Assembly (NCBI GenBank): GCA_910578185.1
Contig: CAJTPN010000005.1
Span: forward strand, 67,729 to 131,728
Direction of reading: 5' to 3'
DNA length: 64,000 nt
Source: an uncultured Acetatifactor sp.
GTDB lineage: Bacteria > Bacillota > Clostridia > Lachnospirales > Lachnospiraceae
The notes beneath the pieces are model-generated. The model saw only the letters and a program-made list of their open reading frames with translations. It made no database searches and was not told the DNA's origin. Positions within the stretch are counted from its first letter, which is position 1; each line of letters opens with the position of its first letter. Made by a program: the position numbers and the translations under genes. Below, piece by piece: positions 47,258 to 56,019 of the stretch.

Positions 47258-48343
47258 CTAAAAGTCCACATTTTCCATATACTTCATATATTTTACCACC
47301 ATCAACACAATCTTAAATGTAATGGCGTCCTCAAATACGCGCAGGTCAAGCCCCGTGCTCTTCTGCAGCTTATCAAGCCGGTACACCAGCGTATTTCTGT
47401 GTATAAACAACTGTCTGGATGTCTCTGACACATTCAGGCTGTTCTCAAAAAACTTATGTATCGTACCAAGAGTCTCCTCATCAAAATCATCCGGGCTCTT
47501 TCCGCCAAAGATTTCATGGATAAACATCTTGCACAGCGGAATGGGAAGCTGATAAATCAGACGCCCAATCCCAAGCTCACTGTAGGCGATGATCTCCCTC
47601 TCGTCAAAGAATATCTTGCCCACATCTATGGCCATTTTAGCCTCCTTATAAGAACGGCTGACCTCCTTTAATTCCTTCACCACCGTACCGTAAGCGATCC
47701 GGATATCCTTTATGCCCTCTTTCTGCAAAAAGGCCCTTAGAGATTTTGCTGCTTTTTCAATTTCCTTGAGAGAATCGGTCTCCGCCAATTCCTTGATCAC
47801 GATCACATTGCTCTCGTCCACCGCCGTGATAAAATCCTTACTGTTGACATTGAGATGCGCCCTTACGATCTCCAGAACATTGCCGTCCCGCCCGTTGCCC
47901 GGCTCTACCACCATCACTCCACGCGGAACATCTGTCTGAATGTGCAGCTTTTTAGAGCGGCTGTAAATATCCACCAAAAGCAAGTTGTCCAAAAGCAGAT
48001 TTTTAAAAAAATTATCTTTGTCAAAGCGCTCTTTATATGCCACCAACAGACTTTGAATTTGAAATGCCGCCATCTTGCCCACGACATAGGCGTCTTCACC
48101 GCTGCCCCCCGCCATAAGGACATATTCCAGCTGCTGCTCGTCATATACTTTAAAGAACTGATAACCCTGTATTTCCTGGGAATCCGCTGGGGAAACGGCA
48201 AATTCCATTGCGGCTCTGGCACTGCCGCCCATATCTGCGGTGGAAGCTATTTCCTTCCCATCCACATCCATCACGCAAAAGTCAATTCGTGCAATGTTTT
48301 TCAACCCGTCTATCGTATTCTGCAATACCTGATTTGAAATCAT
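47258..48343 (-). CDS. CdaR/PucR-type transcriptional regulator
   Basis: A 361-residue regulator. The N-terminal part (1-110) looks like a sugar-diacid or GAF-like sensor. The C-terminal HTH_30 domain is clear: SRQLFIHRNTLVYRLDKLQ followed by LDLRVFEDAITFKI. It is 42 bp upstream of ftsE and may regulate its own operon. The ligand is unknown. GGGGAG supports the ATG. Confidence 0.85.
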   Translation of the reverse strand: MISNQVLQNTIDGLKNIARIDFCVMDVDGKEIASTADMGGSARAAMEFAVSPADSQEIQGYQFFKVYDEQQLEYVLMAGGSGEDAYVVGKMAAFQIQSLLVAYKERFDKDNFFKNLLLDNLLLVDIYSRSKKLHIQTDVPRGVMVVEPGNGRDGNVLEIVRAHLNVNSKDFITAVDESNVIVIKELAETDSLKEIEKAAKSLRAFLQKEGIKDIRIAYGTVVKELKEVSRSYKEAKMAIDVGKIFFDEREIIAYSELGIGRLIYQLPIPLCKMFIHEIFGGKSPDDFDEETLGTIHKFFENSLNVSETSRQLFIHRNTLVYRLDKLQKSTGLDLRVFEDAITFKIVLMVVKYMKYMENVDF

Positions 48344-48452
48344 CTGCTCCCCACCCCTTATATTTTGCTCTTTCGGATTTGTATAGACAACCCTTCACTA
48401 CAAATGTACAAAAAAAAAGGAAAAAAAGCAATAGATTTTTAGGATTTTCCAC

Positions 48453-48486
48453 AAAAAGGCTACCTGGAGCATAGCTCCAGGCAGCC
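48453..48486 (-). terminator. terminator of the YjfB-like gene
   Basis: A strong stem (GGCTACCTGGAGC with GCTCCAGGCAGCC, 3-nt loop ATA, one mismatch) is followed on the minus strand by five T. It ends the motility gene just before the regulator operon. Confidence 0.85.
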
Positions 48487-48500
48487 CTTCAAACCGGTAC

Positions 48501-48692
48501 TTAGATATACACGTCAAAATTTGCTCCCACGTTGGGATTAACGCTCCGCTCCATGGCAGCTGCGTCCAGCATTTCTACCATACCTTCTCCCAACGATTGA
48601 TTTGTGTCCATCGCTTTCTTCAGCACCGCCGTTCCCAGCTGGGATTGATCTGAAACCCTGGCCAGCGCCATTGATACGCCTGCAATATCCAT
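48501..48692 (-). CDS. putative motility protein, YjfB family
   Basis: A 63-residue protein with the family start MDIAGVSMALA and the middle AVLKKAMDTNQSLGEGMVEML. Relatives in Bacilli and Clostridia are linked to motility regulons, but no function is established. The ATG at 48692 has AGGAGGTG upstream. The gene has its own promoter and terminator. Confidence 0.82.
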   Translation of the reverse strand: MDIAGVSMALARVSDQSQLGTAVLKKAMDTNQSLGEGMVEMLDAAAMERSVNPNVGANFDVYI

Positions 48693-48755
48693 TTCCGCAC
48701 CTCCTGTTCCACTTACGCATCTGCTCATTTTATTCCGTTCCCTGCAGATTTAATA

Positions 48756-48784
48756 AGTATATCACACAACAACAATACTTTCCA
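48756..48784 (-). promoter_or_regulatory. probable promoter of the YjfB-like gene
   Basis: On the minus strand TGGAAA (48779-48784) and TATACT (48756-48761) are 17 bp apart; TG precedes the -10. The start codon lies about 60 bp downstream. Confidence 0.5.
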
Positions 48785-48849
48785 GTAGCTCCGATAAATT
48801 TTTCAATTAATTAAGAAGTTGAAGATACCAACGGCTTTGCCAAAAGCAA

Positions 48850-49023
48850 AAAAAGCAAAACGGAAAGGGCGTATTGACTTTTTACCTTCAATACGCCCTC
48901 TCAAACTTCTGAATCCATTGGACCATACCTCTCTTTCTTATTTAGTTTTCTCTTCCTTTCTTCCGCTTCACCTCTTGTTTCTTTTCTTTGTGGAAGATGT
49001 TCTTTTTCTCTCTCCTGTTTTCT
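48850..49023 (-). ncRNA. candidate small RNA of about 170 nt
   Basis: A consensus promoter (49030-49058) would start transcription near 49023. The transcribed strand is very purine-rich and holds several GGA and AGGA stretches. It ends in a perfect 11-bp stem (GGGCGTATTGA at 48867-48877, TCAATACGCCC at 48888-48898) followed by TTTCCGTTTTGC and a further seven T, a good terminator. The only open frame is a 12-codon one (48888-48926, MVQWIQKFERAY) whose stop falls in the stem and whose ribosome site is too close to its ATG. I recognise no known RNA family. Confidence 0.5.
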
Positions 49024-49029
49024 GATTTT

Positions 49030-49058
49030 ATTATATTACACAGATCGCATATTGTCAA
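49030..49058 (-). promoter_or_regulatory. perfect sigma-A consensus promoter with A-tract upstream element
   Basis: TTGACA (49053-49058) and TATAAT (49030-49035), 17-bp spacer, all 12 consensus bases present on the minus strand. A/T-tracts directly upstream (49059-49105) resemble an UP element. No gene of normal size follows; see the candidate small RNA. Confidence 0.85.
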
Positions 49059-49167
49059 CATATTTTTAAAATATTTTTCTATTTTTTTCAAAATTATTTT
49101 TTCTCATTTGTAATATCATTCTTTAGATATTGCAAAGCGCAAAATATAAGGTTATCTTTACAAATTG

Positions 49168-49353
49168 TCAGAAAACGATCTCTTCCTTTTCCTCACCCTC
49201 TGTTACCTGGAAGCACTTACTGATGCACTTTTTCAAGTAAGGCCCGTCGCCTTGTTCTGCCCAGCCGCAGGAACAGCGGCAGCACTGCCAATCGTTTTTT
49301 CCTTTCCAGACATAAATATGCCCCTCCCATGTGACAGCCTTTTGTAATTTCAC
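49168..49353 (-). CDS. possible small Cys-rich protein
   Basis: A 61-codon frame from a GTG, with Cys-rich centre (CCRCSCGW) and KKCISKC. No convincing ribosome site is seen, and it is not a family I know. It may be a remnant. Low certainty. Confidence 0.25.
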   Translation of the reverse strand: MKLQKAVTWEGHIYVWKGKNDWQCCRCSCGWAEQGDGPYLKKCISKCFQVTEGEEKEEIVF

Positions 49354-49390
49354 CTGTATACAGTCTTGATTTTTCCCGACAAACTGGAAG

Positions 49391-49720
49391 TTATAAATCT
49401 GTTAAAAAAATCTCTGGTATTTGCTTTTTTCTAAATTTATGTTTTTGAACTTTAGTAAGTGGTATCTCATATTGTCTGCCGCTTTCTTTATATTTATTAT
49501 CCAGAATATTATTGTAAAGAGAATTGATAAACTGTTTCCATTCGCTTAATCCACTTTTTTCTGCAGCCCCCTCTAAATAAGCAAATCCATCGGCAAGATA
49601 AAAAATCTTTAATGCTAATGCTAAATCACAATAAGGATTGATTAAAATCTCTTTTGGGGTTTCAAATCCATCATCCCAATTATATTCGTTCAAAAGTTCT
49701 TCCAGATCCTCATATAACAT
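49391..49720 (-). CDS. small protein, DUF4274-like
   Basis: A 109-residue acidic soluble protein. The segment EYNWDDGFETPKEILINPYC and the following FYLADGFAYLEG resemble the DUF4274 family, often orphan immunity-like proteins. GGAGGG upstream supports the ATG. The function is unknown. Confidence 0.6.
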   Translation of the reverse strand: MLYEDLEELLNEYNWDDGFETPKEILINPYCDLALALKIFYLADGFAYLEGAAEKSGLSEWKQFINSLYNNILDNKYKESGRQYEIPLTKVQKHKFRKKQIPEIFLTDL

Positions 49721-49807
49721 TTATAATGCCCTCCATCCTGATTTGTTGAGCCAATTATAGCACAGGGTGCCTGTCATATCAATGTTCCTCTGTAGAAATC
49801 GCCGGAG

Positions 49808-50235
49808 TTATATTCCAGCAACACTTATTTTAAAAGGGATTTTATTATTTACTTTATCCGATTTATACCCAAAATCTGCAAGCTCAGTTTCTATTTCAGC
49901 TTGATTTTGCGTTATATTATTAATGTAACCGTTGTTGTTAGCCATACCAATTGCTATATCCGCAACAGAAACAGCAGAGAAAAGCCCGAGAACCAGTAAA
50001 GCTCTGTGCCGTTGGCACCGGAAACCTTCGAACCATAAAACACACTGGCTGCCATATATGCCGTTAGAGCAGTCTGCATTGCCGGTGATTTTACGCTGTT
50101 TCCATATGCTTTGTTTGTATTTTTCAGAGTTGAAACAAGCATTATATGTAACGCAAAAACAACGCCCACCGTAAACATAGAGATAACTCCAACAAATCCC
50201 CACACTCCTGTGTTTAGTGCTTTTGTCCTTACCAT
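49808..50235 (-). pseudogene. small membrane protein gene with a frameshift
   Basis: Frame one begins with ATG at 50235 (MVRTKALNTGVWGF) and encodes a hydrophobic protein up to SGANGTEL. It then hits a stop shortly after, at 49954. A second frame continues the same kind of sequence from the same place (LLVLGLFSAVSVADIAIGMA) to 49808. One missing T in a short T/A run near 49997-50001 would rejoin them into one protein of about 140 residues. No family is recognised. A sequencing error is possible. Confidence 0.55.
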
Positions 50236-50237
50236 AG

Positions 50238-50473
50238 TTAATTCCCAGTAGTTATTGGACTTTGGTTTGTTCGGCCACCTTATCCTTAACTATAGCCTTA
50301 TGTGGTTTCTGTTCGTCAGACCAGAGATTTGCCGCCACCTTCCTTCAGATTCCCCTCGCGTTAATCATAATCCTTGTTATGAATAGGACACCCTTGGTCT
50401 TGGCTGTATCCTTCCCACTACCAGGGCGGATTAGGGACTTTCACCCTTTAGAAACGTGTGTCGCAAGGCGCAC
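50238..50473 (-). mobile_element. 5' fragment of a group II intron (probably class C)
   Basis: On the minus strand the sequence starts GTGCG at 50473 and continues with typical domain I blocks: GGGTGAAAGTCCC, CAAGGGTGTCC, GGAATCTGAAGGAAGG, GGCGGCAAA, CTGACGAACAGAAACC, CATAAGGC and AAACCAAAGTCCAATA. It then stops near 50238 without reverse transcriptase or domains V/VI, so it is truncated. It lies directly behind a Rho-independent terminator, the known target of class C introns. The end point is approximate. Confidence 0.75.
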
Positions 50474-50508
50474 CGTAAAAACAGCCCCACACCAATGGCA
50501 TGGGGCTG
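50474..50508 (-). terminator. terminator behind the glycosidase genes, intron target
   Basis: An 8-bp stem, CAGCCCCA (50482-50489) with TGGGGCTG (50501-50508), is followed on the minus strand by TTTTTACG and then the intron 5' end. Confidence 0.7.
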
Positions 50509-50612
50509 CTATATAGAACTGTTTCCTTGTGATCAGAAAAACTTTCCGGTACACGCCGGCAGGTTGAAAATCCATTTTGCACAGCCAGTCCCAGCGCCAG
50601 TCAGTCATTACA

Positions 50613-52667
50613 TTAAATATATTTCGGCAGCCCTTCCGCCTCCACAACCCAACCCTCGGGAAATCCGGGCGTCTTCTTCTCGCAGCCTTCATAACCGCCG
50701 GCCATCAGGGACAGCGCCAGCATCAGCGAACCGTTTCCGGGCAAATACAGCGGCAAATCCTTGCGCAGCTTCTGACGGTTGTTCCCGCTGACCACATAAT
50801 CGTTCTTGGGTGTATCCTTCAGCAGGATATCTATCGCCAGGGAAGGGTTCCCCAGCCTTACCGCCGTCATAGCCATCACCGCAAAGTCCCATCCCCACAG
50901 AGAGGGATAATTCCAGCATTCCAAAATTTTATCCAAAGATCTGCCCATGGTGTCCGGATCACACCGATCGTCCCGCAGCACGCCATAAGACATCAGCATG
51001 GACGGATGGTCATGGTTGTATACGGTATAGGTGAGAGGGCATTTCTCATGAGCAAGATAAACGCCTTCTTCCGCCGTAAGCCCGGCCATTTTACCGCTCA
51101 CTTCCTCCCATTTGGGATCGTATTCCTCAGACAGTTCCCGTCCCCATCTGGCAGCGATCTCAAGGGTAATCTTCCAATAGGATACCTCAAAGGCAGGATT
51201 GAGCGTCTCATTGGGTCTGTGGCATTCCTGCACCGGAATCACCGGCGCCACCAGCTCATAACAATCTTTTTGGGCATTGTAAACGGCAATATCCGCCATA
51301 AAGTCCGCCGTCTCCTTCACTAATTGCCAATACTTCTTCTGAAATGCGCTGTCATGATTGGCCCGATAGCACAATTCCAACATAAAGATAATATGGGGCT
51401 GCTGCCATAAAAGCATGGGCGCCACCTTGGAGGGACTGTCAACGCCCCCAAGCGCGATCATCTTGGGCCATCTGGCTCCCTTATAGCTGTTTCTGGCGGC
51501 GTTTTCCCGTGCTTCCGGAAGGTGCTCCATATACCAAGGCAGACTTCGCTCCAAAAGCTCCGTATGTCCCCACAAAGGCGCCCACGCGCAATGCCAGAAA
51601 TACATTTCCAGATGCATTTTGCCGTACCAGCTGTTGCAGGTCAATCCTGTCTCCTGCGGCGGAGCAGAACCACAGGAATTGATGGCAAGCAGATACATGG
51701 ACAGAATCATTCTCCGCTCCAGCTCCCTGGCTTTTGGATCAGGACTGTTGTGCATCTGCAAAATAGCCCCCTCCTCCCAGAATTCCTTCCAATAGCGAAT
51801 GCTGTTTGCTCTGATCTCCTCCCAATCAGTATTTCGGTTTGATTTCTCCAGCGGATTTTCCAATGAGAATCCCACAAACAAAATCATCTCTTCCGCGTTT
51901 GTCCCAAGCACCACCCTATGTTCCAGGATTGTTGCTCCAACCTCTTTTCCCGTCCTGATTACCACATAATAGACATCCCTGTCCAGCGTGCGCCGAAGCA
52001 CCACCCATCCCTCTTCCTGTGCCAGCACCTCCGTAGTATGCCTCTTGGGCTGCCCGAAATCAGAGGCGCTTTTATTGGGAGAACCATAGGGGAAGCCCAA
52101 CGCCACCGTCAACCCGCCGTCTGCCAGAAGCGGGGAGGACACTCTGATCCCAAGGCTGTCGCTCTCACTGTCGCAGCAGGTTTCCACCTCACACAAAGCC
52201 TGATCCAGTGTAAAGCGGCTCTTCAAGATCCCCTGATACAAATCCAGCTCCTGATGTACCCCGTCAAGCTGCTCCGCCTGGATTTCCTTGTCCCGGTATT
52301 CCAGGCCGATACGTGCCAGGTTGAGTCTGTGAGGATTTTTGCGGAGCCACTCATAGACTTCCTCGTTTCCTTCCGCAGCATTCTTGGGATATATCACCTT
52401 TCTGCCGTTATAGTCAAATTCTGTCATCACAAGATCATCCAGCGTATATGCATAGCGCTCCTTACTTACCGGCTGCGTATGCCATCCCCACTGGGACATG
52501 GTGCACAGGGGACAGGTCTCCTCATACTCCCGGTAAAGGGTCTGCAGCCCCGTCACATCCGCCGTAAAAGCAAACTCTCCGTTTCCAACCGTGAGGGGAG
52601 AGTCCACGTCCACTTTCTCCAGAACCGGATTATGCCCTGTTACCAGTTTATATCTGTCGATTGCCAT
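50613..52667 (-). CDS. six-hairpin ((alpha/alpha)6) glycosidase, GH65-like
   Basis: A 684-residue cytosolic enzyme, no signal. An N-terminal beta-sandwich region (PLTVGNGEFAFTADVTGLQ) and a C-terminal alpha/alpha barrel are visible. Blocks such as WYGKMHLEMYFWHCAW and LWGWDFAVMAMTAVRLG match the architecture of GH65/GH94-type enzymes. Which residue is the general acid I cannot fix. It is the second gene of the glycosidase pair under the AraC regulator and ends 105 bp before the terminator. The substrate is probably an oligosaccharide brought in by the adjacent ABC importer. Confidence 0.65.
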   Translation of the reverse strand: MAIDRYKLVTGHNPVLEKVDVDSPLTVGNGEFAFTADVTGLQTLYREYEETCPLCTMSQWGWHTQPVSKERYAYTLDDLVMTEFDYNGRKVIYPKNAAEGNEEVYEWLRKNPHRLNLARIGLEYRDKEIQAEQLDGVHQELDLYQGILKSRFTLDQALCEVETCCDSESDSLGIRVSSPLLADGGLTVALGFPYGSPNKSASDFGQPKRHTTEVLAQEEGWVVLRRTLDRDVYYVVIRTGKEVGATILEHRVVLGTNAEEMILFVGFSLENPLEKSNRNTDWEEIRANSIRYWKEFWEEGAILQMHNSPDPKARELERRMILSMYLLAINSCGSAPPQETGLTCNSWYGKMHLEMYFWHCAWAPLWGHTELLERSLPWYMEHLPEARENAARNSYKGARWPKMIALGGVDSPSKVAPMLLWQQPHIIFMLELCYRANHDSAFQKKYWQLVKETADFMADIAVYNAQKDCYELVAPVIPVQECHRPNETLNPAFEVSYWKITLEIAARWGRELSEEYDPKWEEVSGKMAGLTAEEGVYLAHEKCPLTYTVYNHDHPSMLMSYGVLRDDRCDPDTMGRSLDKILECWNYPSLWGWDFAVMAMTAVRLGNPSLAIDILLKDTPKNDYVVSGNNRQKLRKDLPLYLPGNGSLMLALSLMAGGYEGCEKKTPGFPEGWVVEAEGLPKYI

Positions 52668-52736
52668 TTTTCCTTTCTCCTTTTCTTATCTTTTTCCATA
52701 TCCTTTTCATATATTCCGATTAGCATACCGACTCCC

Positions 52737-55145
52737 TCAGTTTGCTGTGCGTATCTCCAGTCGATCTCCGGCGCTCATATGCACCTTGAGTCCACTAACG
52801 CCCTGTTCCTGATTATCCCCTTCCGCATATCTTATTTCCTGATTTTGGCTGCATATGACAACCTCTTTCACCCACTTGGGCAAATAAATCTTCACATTTG
52901 TCTCCCGCTGCGCGTACATCTCCGCCCACAGCCTTCCTTCTGCCATATCCCATTCCATAGACAGGCTTCCGGTCATATAGCGAAACCCTTTCAGCGCCCC
53001 TTTTCCCAGTCTCCCGGGAAGCGCCGGCAGCAGTTTAATACAATCATTCCCCACAAACAACAGGCATTCCTGGATTGCCTGCACCACACCCATGGCAGCG
53101 TCCAGCTGAACCGGCGCAAAGGAATCCCTCCCCAGCGTAAGTCCCATGCCGCGCCAATCGTTATGCAAGGTAAAGAAATTTCGCAACAGACAGGATTTAT
53201 CCATAATATCCAGGCATTCCAACACTTTTTCAGGCCTTTGAAGCCGGGCGTAAATGCAAGCCATATGGGACAGGGACCATCCGGTCTGCGCCCCCAGCAC
53301 CCTCTTGTCCACAGCCTTTTCAAAAGCAGCCACAACTTCCTCACTGTCCCGCCCGCGCACAATCTCCGTGCCCGGGAACAGGGGATAAATATGAGACAAA
53401 TGCCTGTGGTTATAACGCTGGTCAAGTCCTTCCTTCTGCCATTCTCTCACATCTCCGTCCTCTGTCACTCCATAGGCCGGCAAATGTTTGATGATATCTC
53501 TCCAAATTTCCCTCTTCTCCGCATAGTTTCCGGTTTCCTCGGAAACCTCCAAAAGATTGGTAAACAATTCCTTCATAATGGCGATATCCATTGTGGCATT
53601 CTCAACAGAAGGACAGGGATGGGCCATATCCGGATTGTCCTCCGGTATCAGATTACCCGGTGTATTCTCCGGAGAAACGGAAGGATAAATGCGCACCGTT
53701 CCATCCGCCTCACGCACCACGTAGTTCTCATAAAACAGTCCCGTCTCCAGCATAAAAGGCAGGATATCCCGCTCCAGCAGCTCCCTGTCTCCTGTGTAAA
53801 GGTAATATCTGTAAAACATCTGTGACAGCCATCCGGCACATCCAATCCAGTTTAAAATGACAGGGACAATCTGGGTGGGGAAGCAATGCTCCGGCGTGGT
53901 TCCCGCAGGGACATAAATCCCCGGCAATCCAAACAGCTTTGTTGCACATTCTCTAAACTGAGGCATCTTATCCACATAATAGCGTATCAAGGTGATCATG
54001 GCGCCTGCCAGATTTCCCGTCAGCGTATGCCAATAAATCATCTCCACATTTTCATTTGCCATATTGTGCGGCCAGCTCATCTTATACCTGCCGTGCCACA
54101 GTCCGTATAAGGGGAAGGGCAGCCCATCCTCCCTGGTGCCGCACACCATCAGATAACGCCCGAACTTCCACTGTTTTTCCAACAGCTCAGCAGGCGCTTC
54201 CTCTTCATAGGCCGCCGCCAGCAGTTCCTCGTTGGAGGAATCCTTGCGCTGTGACAGGGATAGCTCCGCACTGCGGTAAAGGGCTCTGTGAAGCGTGGCG
54301 TGTTCCCCTTTTCTGGCCGGATAGTCAAACATCTCTTCCGGCCATCCATCCGTCAGACTGCCGGATAATTCCTCTGCCAAGCCCACTTCCGGCTTAAGCG
54401 CCACCACAACCCAGGTGGCCCCCGTCACCGTCAGGCCGTTCTTTTTCACTTCCGTTGCTCCATCCGATCGGATTTCTCCCAATGCGCCATACCAGAGCCC
54501 ATCCTCATGCTGCGCCTGAAAGCCAAATCTTTTGCCTTCCGCAAAGCTTAACGACTCTCTGTTTTCCCATTTCTTTTTGGCGTCGTCTTCTCCGGTCTCG
54601 TGCCGCACAGCAGCCACCGTCAGTTCAAAAGGCGTCTCATCAGATTCCACACGGCAGAAAATCATATCATTTTTCCTGGAAACAAACAGGCTTCTGCGGT
54701 AGGCATTCTCCCCTTCCCGCCAGCTTACTACAACCTCGCCCGTATCCATATGTACCGTTCTGCGGTAATTTCGAAACAGCTGCCTGCCTTCCATGCCCAC
54801 CGCAAGATCACATACCGGCACCGGATTTCCCAGCCTGGGAGAATATCCCTGCTCTTTCAGGGCATTGGCCCCAAACCAGTTGCCTCCCCAGTAATCCCCT
54901 CTGTCGATGGCTGCCCTGGTAAGCCCCAATGTCTCATGGACATCCGGAAGGGTCTGCTGTTTTCCCTTCTCCCATAACCTGCAGTGGTTCACGGCAATCC
55001 TCTCCTGGGAGATTCCCCCATAAACCAGCGCGCCCAGCTTTCCATTTCCCGTTGGGGCTGCTTCACGATACAGATCCCGATGCCAAGCGGCAGGAGAACG
55101 CATCTCCAAAATATCCTCTGCGGCAAAGCTCCTCTTCTCATCCAT
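52737..55145 (-). CDS. GH95-type alpha-L-fucosidase/galactosidase
   Basis: An 802-residue cytosolic glycosidase. The N-terminal GH95 block is AAPTGNGKLGALVYGG. The catalytic-site pattern of the family is kept: the N-x-N pair in NENVEMIYW, the acid Glu in VSPENTPGN, and Asp in PVQLDAAMG; but flanking residues differ from typical members. The ATG at 55145 overlaps the stop of the araC-type gene and has GGAAGAG upstream; the open frame further up is antisense-like noise. It cleaves terminal alpha-L-fucose or alpha-L-galactose in the family; which one is open. Confidence 0.78.
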   Translation of the reverse strand: MDEKRSFAAEDILEMRSPAAWHRDLYREAAPTGNGKLGALVYGGISQERIAVNHCRLWEKGKQQTLPDVHETLGLTRAAIDRGDYWGGNWFGANALKEQGYSPRLGNPVPVCDLAVGMEGRQLFRNYRRTVHMDTGEVVVSWREGENAYRRSLFVSRKNDMIFCRVESDETPFELTVAAVRHETGEDDAKKKWENRESLSFAEGKRFGFQAQHEDGLWYGALGEIRSDGATEVKKNGLTVTGATWVVVALKPEVGLAEELSGSLTDGWPEEMFDYPARKGEHATLHRALYRSAELSLSQRKDSSNEELLAAAYEEEAPAELLEKQWKFGRYLMVCGTREDGLPFPLYGLWHGRYKMSWPHNMANENVEMIYWHTLTGNLAGAMITLIRYYVDKMPQFRECATKLFGLPGIYVPAGTTPEHCFPTQIVPVILNWIGCAGWLSQMFYRYYLYTGDRELLERDILPFMLETGLFYENYVVREADGTVRIYPSVSPENTPGNLIPEDNPDMAHPCPSVENATMDIAIMKELFTNLLEVSEETGNYAEKREIWRDIIKHLPAYGVTEDGDVREWQKEGLDQRYNHRHLSHIYPLFPGTEIVRGRDSEEVVAAFEKAVDKRVLGAQTGWSLSHMACIYARLQRPEKVLECLDIMDKSCLLRNFFTLHNDWRGMGLTLGRDSFAPVQLDAAMGVVQAIQECLLFVGNDCIKLLPALPGRLGKGALKGFRYMTGSLSMEWDMAEGRLWAEMYAQRETNVKIYLPKWVKEVVICSQNQEIRYAEGDNQEQGVSGLKVHMSAGDRLEIRTAN

Positions 55146-56019
55146 TCTTCTCTTCCTCCATAGCCTTTTTTCTGTCAATTCCCAGCTTCTCCAAATATTC
55201 TTTGGGCGACATTCCCACCGTTTTCTTAAACGTTCTGTAGAAATTGGAATAATCCACATATCCCAATTCACACCACACTTCGCTGATGGGCTGACCGTTC
55301 TGCAGACGCATTTTGGCGTCCAGCACCCTCTTATACCTGATGTAGTCGAATACCGTAAATCCGGTATTACGCTTAAATTCATGGCAGAGATAATACTTAC
55401 TCAAAAAGAATTTCTGCGTCAGATCATCCAGGGTAATTTTCGTAGTCAGGTTGTCCGAAATATAACGGATAATATCGTTTATCTTATCATTCTGATTGGG
55501 CTGTTCCTTTTCCGTCTTCCCCAATAAACGATTTTCTTCGTAAGCCAGATTGATGTCTGCCAGCATCTTCAGAAGTAACGAAGTCATTCTGACGTTGCTG
55601 TCCGGCGCAAGGGACTTTGAGTATTGGAGCATTTGATCAAAGTCTTTCTCCAAACCGTACTTTCTGACTACCTCGTGATCTATCTTATTTCCCCCGTTTT
55701 CATCCCTGTGGTCAAACAGTGCCAGCAGATTATAATCTTTTGTGTTAAACTGCCTTAAATACTCCGGTTGGAAATAAATATAAATCCTCTCATAGTCGCA
55801 CTCACTGTTTACTATGACACAGTGTATCTCCTGATTACTGATTAACAGCATATCATAGGGTTCCAGATGATAGAGCCTGCCATCAATGCTGAACGTCACA
55901 TCTCCCTTCAATATGATATAAATCTCATGATTGTCGTTCATGTGGACCATATGGTTGTTAGTCTGCTTCTCTGCAGCACAATGTTTCCGAACCACTATAT
56001 TGGAATTCTTTCTTTTCAT
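55138..56019 (-). CDS. AraC-family transcriptional regulator
   Basis: A 293-residue regulator with an N-terminal cupin-type sensor (HEIYIILKGDVTFSIDG) and a C-terminal pair of HTH motifs (LSKYYLCHEFKRNTGF and the final SNFYRTFKKTVGMSPKEYL). It overlaps the GH95 start, so it likely controls this glycosidase pair and perhaps the ABC importer in response to a sugar. Coupled translation is probable. Confidence 0.88.
   Translation of the reverse strand: MKRKNSNIVVRKHCAAEKQTNNHMVHMNDNHEIYIILKGDVTFSIDGRLYHLEPYDMLLISNQEIHCVIVNSECDYERIYIYFQPEYLRQFNTKDYNLLALFDHRDENGGNKIDHEVVRKYGLEKDFDQMLQYSKSLAPDSNVRMTSLLLKMLADINLAYEENRLLGKTEKEQPNQNDKINDIIRYISDNLTTKITLDDLTQKFFLSKYYLCHEFKRNTGFTVFDYIRYKRVLDAKMRLQNGQPISEVWCELGYVDYSNFYRTFKKTVGMSPKEYLEKLGIDRKKAMEEEKNG

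Noticed and set aside
48888..48926. 12-codon peptide inside the candidate small RNA
   Set aside because: GAGG is only one base from the ATG and the stop lies in the terminator stem; translation is unlikely, though not excluded.
48850..49023. 6S RNA, SRP RNA or tmRNA for the candidate small RNA
   Set aside because: No long 6S-like bulged hairpin, no SRP GGAA/GNAR apex and no tRNA-like ends are visible.
51918..53825. 635-codon plus-strand open frame opposite the glycosidase genes
   Set aside because: Runs antisense over the end of one and start of another well-supported gene; composition is His/Pro/Arg-rich without domains, so it is a shadow.
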